64,000 nucleotides of DNA, from positions 59,517,579 to 59,581,578 of the forward strand of contig CM042088.1 of NCBI GenBank assembly GCA_023512835.1. Reading direction: 5' to 3'. Under the pieces are notes generated by a model. It had not been told where the DNA came from. It made no database searches and was given only the letters and a program-made list of their open reading frames with translations. Of this stretch, positions 1 to 10,641 are shown piece after piece (positions within the stretch are counted from its first letter, which is position 1; each line of letters begins with the position of its first letter). The DNA is from Taxillus chinensis (lineage: Eukaryota; Streptophyta; Magnoliopsida; Santalales; Loranthaceae). The position numbers and the translations under genes were made by a program.

Positions 1-413
1 AAATTCAAACCACATGCCTTTATTGTTTCTCAAAATTCATTACAATATCTCCCCGCTGGGGTTACAATGCCTCAACAAAATTACATAACGCAAATAACAT
101 AAAACAAAGTCACAAAACAGAACTCTTCCACCTTGGTGTTCCCACCTAACGCCTGTAGGTTCCTGCAAGAAAACACACCATAGTAGGAGGGGTGAGCATC
201 CACAGCTCAGTAGGGATCATGTCTCCCCAACCCATCCCATGCTCCTAGCATCTACACGCCATGTGTACAAGTGCAGTGTCGTGTTACAATAGTTTCAACA
301 GACAATAACAAACCACATCAGTAGTTACAATTCTCCCACACAAACCACAAGTGATTTAACCGCCTCTTCAGGCCAATGATTTAACCGCCTCTCAGGCATA
401 GTTTCCACAACTA
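1..413 (-). mobile_element. LTR-A fragment (Ty3/gypsy LTR, truncated)
   Basis: This stretch matches positions 16567-16975, inside the complete solo LTR-A at 16435-18265, almost base for base. It includes the segment ending in a CCGCCTC repeat and the conserved gaggggtgagca and gtctccccaaccc blocks. By comparison with the plus-strand copy at 52429-54281 it lies on the minus strand. Similarity stops abruptly at about 413, where the complete copies continue with a cagtctcactgaca minisatellite. The fragment runs off the left edge of the window, so its TSD cannot be seen. It holds no coding sequence. Confidence 0.85.
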
Positions 414-1367
414 AGGGTTTGCTCTTACACCCACTACTAGCTATTGATTAAGTTTTTGCCAAGTAAACATGAGAGATCCCCATTGTGCTCGTCAAGGAAA
501 ACACACACTCTATTCTACTTACTGATAAACACTTGGAGCTAAAGATTTAAGCTCACATTTGTGACACAAATTGCACAACAAAACAACTTAGCCATTATGG
601 CTGCAACACGAAAACAAAAACACATATAAACAGTAAGCCATTGTGGCTTTTATTCTGGCAAACACTGTTTTTTTTTTCACACTTCTTTTTGTAATAACCT
701 TACAAGGTTGCATTTTATGCTCTCCCTTGATGGATTATTCACTCTACTATTGTCCTCACACAAGCCCTTTTTTTGTTTTTTTTTGTTTTTTTTTAAACAA
801 CCTGAATGGAAAGACTTGAATCACTAACACCATACACCAAACACTGAGCACGAACAAGTACTTCGTATGCCTAAGTAACTCCAACCATTAAATAGCTAGT
901 GATGAATATTAAGAGCAAATTAAGAACCCAATAACCCATAAAATACACTCAAAGGCAAGATAATGGTGCTCTAAAAAAGTATATGCCTATGCTGCACTTC
1001 ACTTCAGGGTTTACAAAGTTCATCCTATCATAACATGCTCAGCTAACTATTCAAATGTCAGCTCCAAAATCATGGTGATATCATACAAAAAGTAACGACA
1101 TGCTTAACTAACTTATAACACACCTTAACAATTGAAACATCTTTATCACAACAAGATACTAAGGTGGTCAATATAGTTAACCAGAATTTGCATACCTTGG
1201 TAGCCATGCACCTCACAAGCAAAACATACATTCACAGCAAAAACATAAGAGAACAATGAAACATTCATGCAAACAAACAAACAACCGGTTCAAGGGAAAC
1301 CCCCCCATACTGAAATGATGTGATGCCCTCAGAGCATGGGAAAAGGAAAAAGGCAGAAGACCGTTAC
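414..1367. other. Unassigned AT-rich sequence, no gene seen
   Basis: There is no supported coding region. Poly-T tracts lie at about 668-682 and 768-794. On the minus strand around 475-500 there is a TTGACGAGCAC block followed by a purine-rich run. It loosely resembles the GGACGAGCA block just before the 3' LTR of Athila-2 (43436-43446). The region may therefore be the untranslated 3' tail of Athila-1, cut off by the LTR-A fragment. That is inference only; no LTR matching 13364-14882 is present here. Confidence 0.3.
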
Positions 1368-1487
1368 CGGTTGGTGGGAATGCTATAGTAGAAGATAACA
1401 TGGGCCACCATTCTTCTAAGACGTGCGACAAAGTCAGCCGAGGTGTCTCTCTGTGAGTGCCCAAGTATCCTTATCTTTGCAACAGAG
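1368..1487 (-). other. Possible 120-bp exon-like open segment
   Basis: On the minus strand a 120-nt open segment of 40 codons is preceded by a pyrimidine-rich stretch ending in AG and followed directly by GTAACG, so it has the outline of an internal exon. The predicted peptide contains the stretch VARLRRMVAHVIFYY. I do not recognise the family. It lies downstream of the Athila-1 ORF3 remains, so it could be part of that element's poorly conserved 3' end. A captured host exon or chance are also possible. Confidence 0.15.
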
Positions 1488-2313
1488 CTATCAAATAATA
1501 GCAGACAAAAATCCCACAACTGAATTGATCAGGTTGTTGGGGAAGCTCCATTTCATTAAAGTGCACCAAGAGGAAACTTGGATGTCAACGACCCTTCTTT
1601 TCTGAGTGCGTTTTTGATTTTTTTCAAGAAACCATGGACAAGCTTCTTCTTCCGTGTGGAAAACCCATGGGCTTGGCTCGGGTCATAAAGGATGGCATGG
1701 CCCACAGTCAGGTCCAACTGCGAGAGTACAAAGTGTCGATCAAGGAGGACCGGTATAAGAACCTCATGGACCTGGTGCCAAGAGCGATGTCCTTCGCTGC
1801 TCCATTCATCCGCCGGCGGAAGATATGCTCCTCTAACGGCTGCTCATATATCTCGCACGGCATGATAGAGGTATACCGAGCCATAGGGTAGTCGTTGGGC
1901 TCGGCCTCCACCACGTGTCGCATCGTACGGCGAGAATAAGTCAACGTCATCGGAAGATAAGTACTCATCGGCTAGGATACGCTGCAAATAAGATGACGTG
2001 AAGACTTCGAATCACGTGTAAAACGTGCTTGCAAGGTGTCTCCATAAGTAACCTGCTGAAAGCAGTGTGGCATCAGCGATGGAGAGGGCCGGATGAAGAT
2101 GAATATAGATGGGCGCCCGAGGTTATCTTCCTGGGGAGCTTCGATGATGCGCCAGACCACCATTGCAACGGGCCGGATTAACGGAACGAGGGCCTGTGAA
2201 GAGCTGGGCCCTACCTGGTGGTGGGAAATAAACAGGGGACCGCTGGAGGGAAAGGTGGAGCGGTGTAGGGCTCCGCCTCTTGCGGATACCGGGGATACTC
2301 CGGTGTCTCTTCG
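1488..2313 (-). other. Degenerate region downstream of Athila-1 ORF3
   Basis: Open segments occur on both strands (1634-1891 plus, 1708-1968 minus) but none matches a family I recognise. The base composition is GC-richer than the neighbouring LTRs and similar to ORF3 at 2314-3688. The most likely reading is the decayed C-terminal part of ORF3. No start, stop or motif supports a separate gene. Confidence 0.3.
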
Positions 2314-3688
2314 CTATGTGCCGGCGTCGTCTTTGTACCAGGAAGGTGATGGTGCGTCAAATGGATCCTCCACAGGAGGTGTAGGAGTTTTCTTCTTCTT
2401 CTTCCCCCAGGGCTTTCCGGATCTTACCGAGCAGCCCTTTGACTTCCTTCTACTCCTTGAGGATGAGAGTTTGATTTTTCTTGACAGCCCGATCTCCTGA
2501 ATGGTTTCCGCCCATGCCTCTTGTAGTTGAAGCGGTTGCTTCCGTAAGTCTTCATAAGAAGCAGAGGAGTTGGCTCGGGGCTTCCCATGGTTGGGCGGAT
2601 GGACGAGACGTTGCTTGTTGATCTTGAGTGATGTACTCGAGCAGCTCATCCAGTGAAGTCTTGTGATGTGGCCATTAGTGAAGGCCCGGTTAAGAACGTC
2701 AACTTCACCGATAACTTGGCCATCGATGCCTTGGAAGAAATTGTAGATTTCCTCCTTGTGAACATTGAACCGCATGTACATGGCAGTCAACCGGAAGATG
2801 TCTTTGTTGGCGGGCATTCATGGGAGTGGAGGTGTCCCTAAACCGCTCGGTGGGTCGCTCCATATGCACGCCGTGACGTGAAGGCTGTGGTGCGACGTGG
2901 ATACTATCTCCCCATTTGCCCTTGTAGCTAACTCCTAAGGTACCCTCTGGATGGAGAACTCGTAACCGCAGGTTATCCGGGAAAACAGTGGGGACTACTT
3001 GAGCACTGAGATAACCATATTGATATTGCAGAAGCATGCTAAGTAGTCGACCATATAAACATTTATGAATGTCCCGTTTCCACAATTTAAAAATTTTAGT
3101 AGCCCAATCAATGTGTAATTGACGATCGATGCAAAACATAAACTCCAAATGGGACTTAGGGACCGAGTCTACGCCACTGTGCCCGTAATGTAAGCACCTC
3201 CCTACCAAATTAGCAAGGCAACGGTACTTTCCATGAAATCCATTTTTAGTAAATTGCCGACGTTTCCCAAATTCCTTATTATACTGTAAAGCTCTACCAT
3301 AATCCCCTAAGGTCAACACAGGCTTTGCATGTATGGGATTTGGCGGATCAAAGCAGTCTCTCAACATAGCAGGAGAAATAGAAATTAAAACACCTTGAAC
3401 TTCCCCAATTATCTCATCATCTTCCTCATTGACATAGACTGAATTATAAAAGTCTAACATGGCAGGGTAATACAAATCACTGCGAGCACATACTAACCTT
3501 CTCAGTCCCAACGCTTGCAGCTTGGTCATAATTTCTTCAGTCCAATCAAGGGTGGAGGACTCCAGGATCTCCCAATCAAGCACATTCCCCACGAAGATGG
3601 TGTCGGCGTCTCGCAATGCCGAAGGCATAGAAGTGGCAGAGGCTTCAGGACTGCCTTCTCCTTGGCGGGCTCTCCTTGTGTGCACCAT
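2314..3688 (-). pseudogene. Athila-1 ORF3 (env-position protein, putative plant transposon protein domain)
   Basis: A start codon at 3688 opens a frame of about 327 codons that ends at 2705. A second frame, 2817-2314, continues the protein after a frameshift near 2800 and is rich in Lys, Ser and Pro. The first 210 residues resemble the N-terminal domain of the ORF3 of Athila-2 (40191 onward). Shared features are a W/L-rich helix, a DFYN motif near residue 80, a DCFDPPN or NFPN motif near 115, and a SHLEFMFCID block near 185. This third ORF sits downstream of integrase, as in Athila elements, and its function is unknown. It has its own TATA box at 3770-3779 and a repeat array further upstream, so it may have been transcribed separately from gag-pol. 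Confidence 0.65.
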
Positions 3689-3769
3689 GACTAACCAGAG
3701 AAGAATTTTGCTCTCAGCAAGAAGGGAGAGGAAAGTATGAGATGTGAGTTTGAAGCTTGGAACCCATCC

Positions 3770-3779
3770 CTATTTATAG
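3770..3779 (-). promoter_or_regulatory. Internal TATA box upstream of Athila-1 ORF3
   Basis: The minus strand reads CTATAAATAG, 82 nt upstream of the ORF3 start codon at 3688. The same decamer occurs at 14261-14270 in the Athila-1 5' LTR, where it is the expected U3 TATA box. This suggests a second, internal promoter for ORF3. Confidence 0.55.
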
Positions 3780-3831
3780 TGATTCGCCACAAGGGTAAAA
3801 GACGAAAATGACCCTCTTAAAGTGCTCTATC

Positions 3832-4237
3832 ATTTTCACGTGCAGACCCAAGAATACTCTAGAGGATGCCAGCTATCTCCCACCGAAATTTCAGACTGAT
3901 TGGCCAAAGGTAGGTTTGCACGTAAAAAGCGTGATTTCACGGGCATAGTTTGGATGAATCTAGACACTTCCAGCTGTCTTCCACCAAAAATTGAGATCGA
4001 AAAGACGCGTCTATCCATGTGCACGTGAAAAGCGTTTTCACGGGCTTGTCTCAGAAAGGTCTAGAGGATGCCAGTTGCCTTTGTGAAAAGGTTCAGATCG
4101 ATTGGACCATCCTACCCTTGTGCACGGGAAAAGTCTTCTCACGGTCAGGGTCTTTTTTGTCCAAATTTCACCAGCAAGTCACGAATGAACTGTAGAGTCG
4201 GTATACAAGTGCATGTGACAAACTCTTTTTCACGGGC
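3832..4237 (-). repeat. Array of palindromic repeats with a period of about 100 bp
   Basis: Four imperfect palindromes lie at 3918-3944, 4021-4045, 4122-4146 and 4211-4237, with an extra half-site (TTTTCACGTGC) at 3833-3843. Each has the form GCACG, an A-rich arm, a short loop, a T-rich arm, then CACGGGC. Between them are related spacers beginning ctagaggatgccag (3859 and 4060) or ctagacacttccag (3960), so the unit is a tandem repeat of about 90-103 bp. The array lies 50-470 bp upstream of the ORF3 TATA box. Similar palindromes occur in the U3 region of the Athila-1 LTR. Confidence 0.7.
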
Positions 4238-4651
4238 AAGCTGGTTGACACCCTTACTGAAGCCCAATGTTGTTGGAATTTGACAGACTAGTAGCCCATC
4301 TCCCAAGGACAAAAACGTGTCAGTTAGTGGGCCCAAAATACCATCTCATAATCCATAACTTCATCTCCTTGGGTTGGCAATAGATTGAAGTGGGCCCCTC
4401 TGATTCAATTCAACTGGGCTTGGATGTGGGCCTTAGAAAAGTTATCTAAAGTTCTGATACACAGGCCCAAGTAAGCCCAAGCAGATATAAGCTCCATCAA
4501 GAAATATGGGCCTAGGTCCTGGTTCAAATGCTGCAAATAAAATTAAAACAAAGCAGATATGCACTCCCTACAGATTATGGGTTAAAGCACACAATAAAAA
4601 TATCCCAGTAAAATAAAATAAAATAAAATAAAAAGGAAAAGAAGTCACCAT
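4238..4651. other. Noncoding spacer between Athila-1 integrase and ORF3
   Basis: No coding potential was seen. It contains an AAATA microsatellite at about 4611-4633. On the minus strand this is the region between the integrase stop and the ORF3 promoter array. Confidence 0.6.
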
Positions 4652-4673
4652 GGGTTGCCTCCCATGAAGCGCT
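4652..4673 (-). promoter_or_regulatory. Conserved noncoding box after integrase (GCGCTT...GGGAGGCAACCC)
   Basis: The minus strand carries GCGCTTCATGGGAGGCAACC followed by C, shortly after the integrase C-terminus. The same box, with 3 changes by eye, lies just after the integrase of Athila-2 at 39752-39771. The two elements are otherwise diverged, so the conservation suggests a role in cis, possibly RNA structure or expression of the downstream ORF3. Confidence 0.5.
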
Positions 4674-4706
4674 GAGTTTAGGTCTTTAGCTTGACCGTCC
4701 CCTCTA

Positions 4707-5978
4707 TCAAGTTGTGCTCAGAGTGAAATGATCAACCTCCTTAGCATGGTCCTGAATGTAGTATGGCTTTACACGCTGACCATTTACTTTGAATATTTGC
4801 CCAGAGGTTGATTGGAGTTCAACACCGCCATATGGGAAAACCTTTGTAACATGTGAAAGGCCCCATCCATTTAGATCGCAACTTCCCAGGGAAGAGTTTA
4901 AGTCCGGAATTAAAGAGAAGCACCTTCTCGCCTGGTTCAACAAGAGAGGGGCTGATCTTCTTATCATGTTGGAGCTTAGACTTCTCCTTGTACAGCTTAG
5001 CACTCTCATAGGCATTGAAGCGAAATTCCTCCAACTCATTTAGTTGGTGCAATCGTAGTTCAGCAGCAACATTGGGATCCATGTTCAGCTTTTTAACTGC
5101 CCAAAATGCTTTGTGTTCCAATTCAACAGGCAAATGGCAGGCCTTTCTGTACAAGAGACGATAGGGAGACATTCCAATGGGCGTTTTGAATGCCTGTGCG
5201 GTAAGCCCACAACGCCTCATCGAGTTTTAGAGACCAATCTTTGCGGTTGCCTCCCCCTTGTCTTTTCCAAAATGTGCTTGATCTCACGGTTTGAAACTTG
5301 AGCTTGACCGTTTGCTTGTGGATGATAGGCTAGGGTGTGCCTATGTTGAACTCCATATTTGTTTAAGAGCTTGTCGAAAAGCTTATTGCAGAAGTGACTC
5401 CCTTCATCACTGATAATTGCTCTAGGTGTTCCAAACCTGTTGAATATGTTACGGCGAAGGAACTTGGTAACCACTTGCGCATCATTCTTCCTAGTGGGTA
5501 GTATAGCTTCAACCCACTTCGAGAGGTAATCAACAGCCAGAAGGATGTACGAAAATCCATCTAATGGTGGGAAAGGTCCCATGAAATCGATTCCCCATAT
5601 GTCAAAAAGTTCTACTGGCATAATGCCAGTTTGGGGCATCTTTTGCTTCCTTGTAATCCCTCTTGTTCTTTGACACTGATCACATGACTTAACAAAGGTG
5701 TATGTGTCTGTGAACATGGTTGGCCAGTAAAACCCACTTTGTAGGATCTTTGCCACCGTTCTTTGCACTCCTAAATGGCCAGCATAGTCAGATGAATGAC
5801 AATGCTTCAATATACTGTCCACTTCCTCTTCTGGCACACATTTTCTGATGATCTGATCAGCACATTGCCTGTATAGAACAGGCTCATCCCAAATGTATCT
5901 TCTTGCATTAAAGAGGAACCTCTTCTTTTCCTGATAAGTAAACTCGGTAGGTACATAGTCACATGCATGGTAGTTCAC
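4707..5978 (-). pseudogene. Athila-1 integrase (broken)
   Basis: Integrase joins retroelement cDNA to host DNA. The frame 5978-5217 carries the HHCC zinc-binding domain (CHSSDYAGH and CDQCQ) and the catalytic core, with the first Asp in WGIDFMGPF and the second in ISDEGSHF. The third catalytic residue is lost: the normal GQxE motif reads GQAQVSNRE, Glu to Gln (GAA to CAA) near 5310. A frameshift near 5217 moves the C-terminal part, with the [15 protein letters not shown] and [15 protein letters not shown] motifs, to the frame 5220-4819. Another shift near 4860 leads to the end at about 4707. The protein is very unlikely to be active. Confidence 0.9.
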
Positions 5979-6011
5979 GATATCAGCAAACCATGGCGTC
6001 TTTGCTTCACT

Positions 6012-6797
6012 CTACAAAGAGCTGCTCATCAGGGAAGGTGTCGAAATAGTAGCACCTTGAGTACTACCTTCCCCTAGCTCCAGCCTTGACAAATGGTGCG
6101 CCACAGTGTTGGAAGTCCCCTTCAAATCTTTAATCTCCAGATCAAACTCTTGGAGTAACAAAACCCATCCGATCAACCTGGGTTTCGCATCCTTCTTGCT
6201 GAACAAGTATCTCAAGGCAACGTGGTCGGTATAGACAATGACCCTAGTGCCCAAAAGATATGACCGAAACTTATCACAAGCAAATACCACAAGCAAGTAA
6301 CTCTTTCTCTCGTAGTGGTGTAATTGAGTGGGCCTCATTGAGTGTGTGACGGCATAATATATTGCCCTGAAAACCTTGTCCCGTTTCTGCCCAAGCACCG
6401 CTCGATCGCAAAGTCACTCGCATCACACATCGGCTCAAAGGGTTGCACAACCGGAGCTACTATCACCGGTGTCGAACCGAGCTTCTCTTTCAAGATCAGT
6501 AAAGGCCTGAAGGCGCTCTTCCGAAAATATGAAAGGAACATCCTTCTCTAAAAGCATGCTTAGGGGCTTGGCAATTTTTGAGAAATCTTTGATGAACCGC
6601 CGATAAAACCCTGCATGACCCAGGAAGCTCCGGATGCCCTTCACATTGGTAGGAGGAGGTAGACTCTCAATGGTTGAGATCTTTGCTCTATCTTCCAACC
6701 CAGCTGCGGACACTCTATGCCCAAGGACGACTCCTTCCTTAACCATGAAGTGAAGTGACACTTCTCCCAGTTCAAGACCAGGTCCTTTTCCTTGCAT
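6012..6797 (-). pseudogene. Athila-1 RT C-terminus and RNase H (broken)
   Basis: This continues the polyprotein between RT and integrase. The frame 6797-6435 carries the RT connection motif [19 protein letters not shown] and then shifts. RNase H follows with [10 protein letters not shown] near 6440 and continues in the frame 6398-6012. RNase H needs four acidic residues. The first Asp and the one in [11 protein letters not shown] are present. The Glu expected in the KELL motif is replaced (RKSYLL), and the Asp before HLSR is His (AHHLSRLE). With these losses and a frameshift near 6400 the domain is dead. The flanking IN frame is separated by a stop near 6011. Confidence 0.88.
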
Positions 6798-7622
6798 CAG
6801 ATCAGCACGGTTTCCAGATTTCTGAGGCAGATGGAAAAAGATGAACCAAATACCGAGAAGTCATCCATAAAGACTTCCATAATGTCCTCTACTAACCCTT
6901 GAAAAATTGCCATCATACACCTCTGGAAAGTAGCAGGTGCGTTTCAGAGACCAAATGGCATACGCCTGAAAGCATACGTGCCAAAAGGGCACGTGAATGT
7001 AGTCTTCTCTTGATCCTCCAGGGCAACTGCTATCTGGTTGTATCCAGAATAACCGTCCAGAAAACAATAATATGGGTAGCCAGCTAACCGATCTAGCATT
7101 TGATCAATGAAAGGTAACGGAAAGTGGTCCTTACGCGTGGCTTTATTCAGCTTGCGGTAGTCAATGCACACGCGCCACCCGGTCACTGTGCGGGATGGAA
7201 TGAGCTCGTTCTTCTCATTGCGTATCACTATCATGCCGTCCTTCTTGGGAACCACTTGCACTGGACTAACCCAGGAGCTATCTGAAATGGCATATATGAT
7301 GCCCGCTTTCCTCCACTTCAGAATCTCCTTGCCAACAACTTCCTTCATTGCAGGATTAAGCCTGCGTTGGCGCTCTATAGTAGGTGTATAAGACTCCTCC
7401 ATCGGTATCTTGTGCATGCGGACACTGGACTTATACCTTTTATATCATCCAGAGACCAACCCAGGGCCTGCTTATGCTCCCTTAAGACTTCTAGTAGCTG
7501 TCTGGTTTCTTCTACTGTTAAGGATGCAGCTACTATCACAGGGTAACGCCCTTGTGTATCCAAAAACTCGTACCTCAGATGTTCATGGAGTTGCTTCAGA
7601 ACTGGCAAGGGTTCCGTGAGTG
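6798..7622 (-). pseudogene. Athila-1 reverse transcriptase (broken)
   Basis: The N-terminal linker and RT domain read right to left from the junction with the nested LTR at 7623. Frame 7608-7375 holds the linker (HLRYEF, DDIKGISP). Frame 7417-6944 holds RT fingers and palm with SWVSPVQVVPKKDG, GWRVCIDYRKLN and MPFGL. The catalytic FMDD motif is seen in another frame at 6855-6866. Frameshifts near 7400 and 6940 split the domain. The sequence joins smoothly to the protease-side ORF at 10642-11021 once the nested element and one copy of its CTGAG duplication are ignored, so the insertion split an existing pol gene. Confidence 0.9.
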
Positions 7623-7861
7623 CTGAGTGTCATCACTGGTTTTCGTCCGGGCCCTTTTGGGGTGAGCCCAAACTAAACCAGTGGTGAGAAAATTTAAAGT
7701 CGCCACCAACTGTTTTTGGGGTACAGTTGGATACCCTCTACTTTGAGTAGTCTTAGGAGTGTGGTCTGCATTATCAGAGATGGGTTCGGGAGTTGGTTAC
7801 ATGTAGGGAAGGATTAGCACCCCTACAGCGCCCTTTCGGTATCTAATTTAGGAGGAGGAGG

Positions 7862-8106
7862 TTTTTTTTTATTTGTACTGTTATAACTGGGTTAAGTTTC
7901 CTAAAAAGTCTATGATTTTTATTTAGCTAAGTTATTTATTAAAGTTATGGTTAAAATGGATTTATCCTAAATTTCTAAAAAAGGGAATCCTAAAAATTTT
8001 GGTTTTTTTGTTTGGAAGTGGAGAATGAGATCCAGTGGGTTGGTTTTGGGTTTTTGGTTTTGTTTTGGAGTCCTAGAAAATGATTTTTATTATTTTCTTT
8101 TTTTTG

Positions 8107-8137
<31 letters not shown>

Positions 8138-9240
8138 TTGTTTTTGAAAGACATTTGGAATACATTTTATGAAAACATTTTCAAAACATGTTATTGAAGA
8201 GATTTTTTAAAAAATATTTTATTGAAAAATGTTTTGTTTTGTTTTGTTTTTGTTTTGTTTTTTTGTTTGTTTGTTTGTTTGTTTTTTTTGGAAAACATTT
8301 TGAAAATTATTTATTGAAAACGTTTTTTTTAGACATGTTTGTTTTTTTTTGTTTTGTGTTTCCCTTTTTTTTTTTTGAAATTGAAAATGCATATATCAAA
8401 ATAGATGTGGAGTGTGTGAGTGTGACATCCACAAAAATAAAATCACTCTTTTTTCTTTTCTTCTTTTTTTTTCTTTTTCTTCATCCTTTCCCTTTGCTCT
8501 CTCTCTTTTTCTTTGGTTGTTTTTTTTACTACACTTTACATATTACACATACACATAAGAAGAGATACAAGGAAAATGCAATTACACCAAATATAGATAA
8601 ACTAAAAAAAACGAAAATTAGAAATAAACGCTAAAACAAATACACCAAATATAGATACAAATCAGCTGAAAAAAAAAGAGTGAAAAGATAAGGGCTGAAC
8701 CGACTTTGAATCTTCTGCTTGAGCTCCCACTGATGCTGATGGTCACCACCTGCTTGGATCCAGCAAGATGTGACAACGAGGTTTGTGAGGGGGGTTTCTT
8801 GGTATTTGGAGATAGGAGGGCTGAAGTGGGCGTGAGAGAAAGGGGACTGGAAAAAGGATTGGTGCCTGTTGTATTTTTTGCTTGCTGAACACGCAGAAAA
8901 AAGGGGCTGAAATTGGGATTGTTTTTGTGTTTTTTTGTTTGCTGAAAAAAAAGAAGAAAAAGCTGGCGTGAGAGGAGGGAAAGAGGATGCAGGGGCGATG
9001 CTGATTGCAGAAAACGGAAAACTGGGCGTTCAATCTGAGAAGATGAGGTTGGGGCGTTTCTCTTTTCTTTCTTCTTCAATGATCTCTCTCCTCTGTTTTT
9101 TTTTTCAATGATCTCTCTCTCTGGTTTGCAGGTCTTTTTTTTTTTCACGATGATGGCTCCCCCTATGTGTTTTTTTTTTTGATGGCTCTCTCCTTTTTTC
9201 TCTTCTCCTCTCTTTTTCCTTAATGGATTTTTTCCTCAAA
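7862..9240. repeat. T-rich low-complexity DNA with TTTTG microsatellites
   Basis: Long runs of T and (TTTTG)n occur, for example at 8100-8145 and 8228-8290. Apparent ORFs here translate to Phe-rich or Lys-rich strings and are not genes. It forms the U3-like half of the 7628-10636 LTR. Confidence 0.8.
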
Positions 9241-9593
9241 AAAAAGAATCCTCCTTTGCGCAGGGACGGGCAACTGCTTCTTAAAGGATTGCAGAAAGTT
9301 GTTCTTTTTTCTCTTTGGCTGGACTGTGATAATTGCAGTATTATTTGATGCAGTATTTTAATTTGCAGATTTGTATTTTGTCTGGTGGACAGCCTGTGCG
9401 GAAAACATGGGAGCTCGTGACTGCCTTTTGAACTTGTATTTTAGCAACGCATGTGACTGACAGGTTGGTGAGTTATTCTCTGTTAGGTGGCCATCGCAGA
9501 AGACGAGTCCCGTGAACGACCAGCGAGAGGAAAAAAGGAAATCCGTGAGAAAAAAGTCAGTGCGAGAAGCCAGCGAAAAAAAGAATCAGCGAA

Positions 9594-10133
9594 GGCAGAA
9601 AGGGTCGGAGGTTCGAAGTGTCGGCAGGTCGGAGCGTCGGCAAGTCGGTGTCGCGGTTCGAAGCTTCGGTCAATGGTGGAAGGCGTGCGGGTGCTGCGGG
9701 TTGAAGGTCGGAGTGTCGGCAGGGTCGAAGCTTCGGTGGGTCGAATTTCGGTGGGGCAAAAGTCAACGGTCAACGGGTCGAAGTGTCGGCAGGTCGAAGG
9801 TCAACGGTCAACGGGCCGAAAACTTACTGGTATTGCAAGTCAAGGTTCGAAGGTCGGAGTGTCGGCAGGGTCGGAGCTTCGGGGGTCGAAGGGTCGAAGG
9901 TGGAATCAGCAGGTCAACAGGGCTTCGAGGCTTCGAGGCTTCGGGGCTTCGGGGCTTCGAGGCTTCGAGCTTCGAGGCTTTGGGGCTTCGAGCTTCGGGG
10001 CTTCGAGGCTTCGGGGCTTCGAGCCTCGGGGCTTCGAGGCTTCGAGGCTTCGGGGCTTCGGGCTTTGGGGCTTCGAGGCTTCGAAGGTCAACGGGTCGCA
10101 GTGTCGGCAGGTCAACGGTCAACGGTCAACCCC
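9594..10133 (+). repeat. TTCGA-rich minisatellite (GGCTTCGA, GGTCGGAGTGTCGGCAGG, GGTCAACG units)
   Basis: Three families of short GC-rich units follow one another. Variants of GGTTCGAAGGTCGGAGTGTC fill about 9600-9890, and GGCTTCGA or GGCTTCGGG repeats fill about 9918-10088. GGTCAACGGTCAAC units flank them, at about 9765-9815 and 10085-10128. Long ORFs on both strands are artefacts of the repeat. It lies inside the 3 kb LTR and is rich in CpG, unlike its T-rich neighbour. Confidence 0.85.
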
Positions 10134-10641
10134 GAAGTTTTTTTTTTTAAACTTTTAATTACCTTTTTACCCCCACCAAAAATGCCAAAATGGGTAACCT
10201 TCCAGGAATTGTTTGGGGAGATCCGTATTCGCCTACATAGGCATTTTGAAGAGTTTCGCATGATCACTTTTGCGGGCAGTTTGACCAGGGGCATTGACCG
10301 TCTTTTGGCAAGTTTGACTTTTTCCAACGAAAGTTGTTTTGGCCATAACTTCTTCATTTTAAGTCCGATTTGAGCTCGGTCAAGTGCGTTGGTCTCGAAT
10401 TTTCATCCTCCATCACCTGGTGTTGGTCTTGGGGTGCTTCAAGGACTTATAGCAGAAGTCATTAATTTTGAACTCCCCCATCCGTGTCAATTGTATCCAT
10501 CTCGTGCCGATTGGGGTAGACCATTCCTTGTAAGTATGGGATCATTGTGGACCTGTTCAACAAGGTATATGGCATGGGCAGAAAGGTATATCAAATGGGG
10601 TTAGTATGTCCAACCCGGACAAAATAGGGTCCTACACTGAG

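Larger units (their letters stand above)
7628..10636 (+). mobile_element. Ogre/Tat-like solo LTR, 3.0 kb, nested in Athila-1
   Basis: The element begins TGTCATCACTGG, ends GGGTCCTACA, and is flanked by a perfect 5-bp duplication, CTGAG, at 7623-7627 and 10637-10641. Near its start it contains GGTTCGGGAGTTGGTTAC followed by TAGGGAAGG and TAGCACCCCTAC, a block I associate with Ogre/Tat LTRs. A related element in minus orientation is at 59033-62289. No gag or pol coding sequence is visible in it, so it is best read as a long solo LTR. The interior has T-rich low-complexity DNA and a GGCTTCGA minisatellite. The lineage assignment is from memory of LTR motifs and is moderate. Confidence 0.8.

Noticed and set aside
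1634..1891. Plus-strand ORF of 85 codons
   Set aside because: No family match, and it is opposite the Athila-1 ORF3 remains, which run on the minus strand.
8188..8634. A 148-codon Phe-rich ORF that looks like a membrane protein
   Set aside because: It comes from poly-T and TTTTG microsatellites inside an LTR.
9487..10158. Long plus-strand ORFs (up to 223 codons) rich in Arg, Gly, Ser
   Set aside because: They are translations of the TTCGA minisatellite; several overlapping frames and the other strand are open as well, and no domain is visible.
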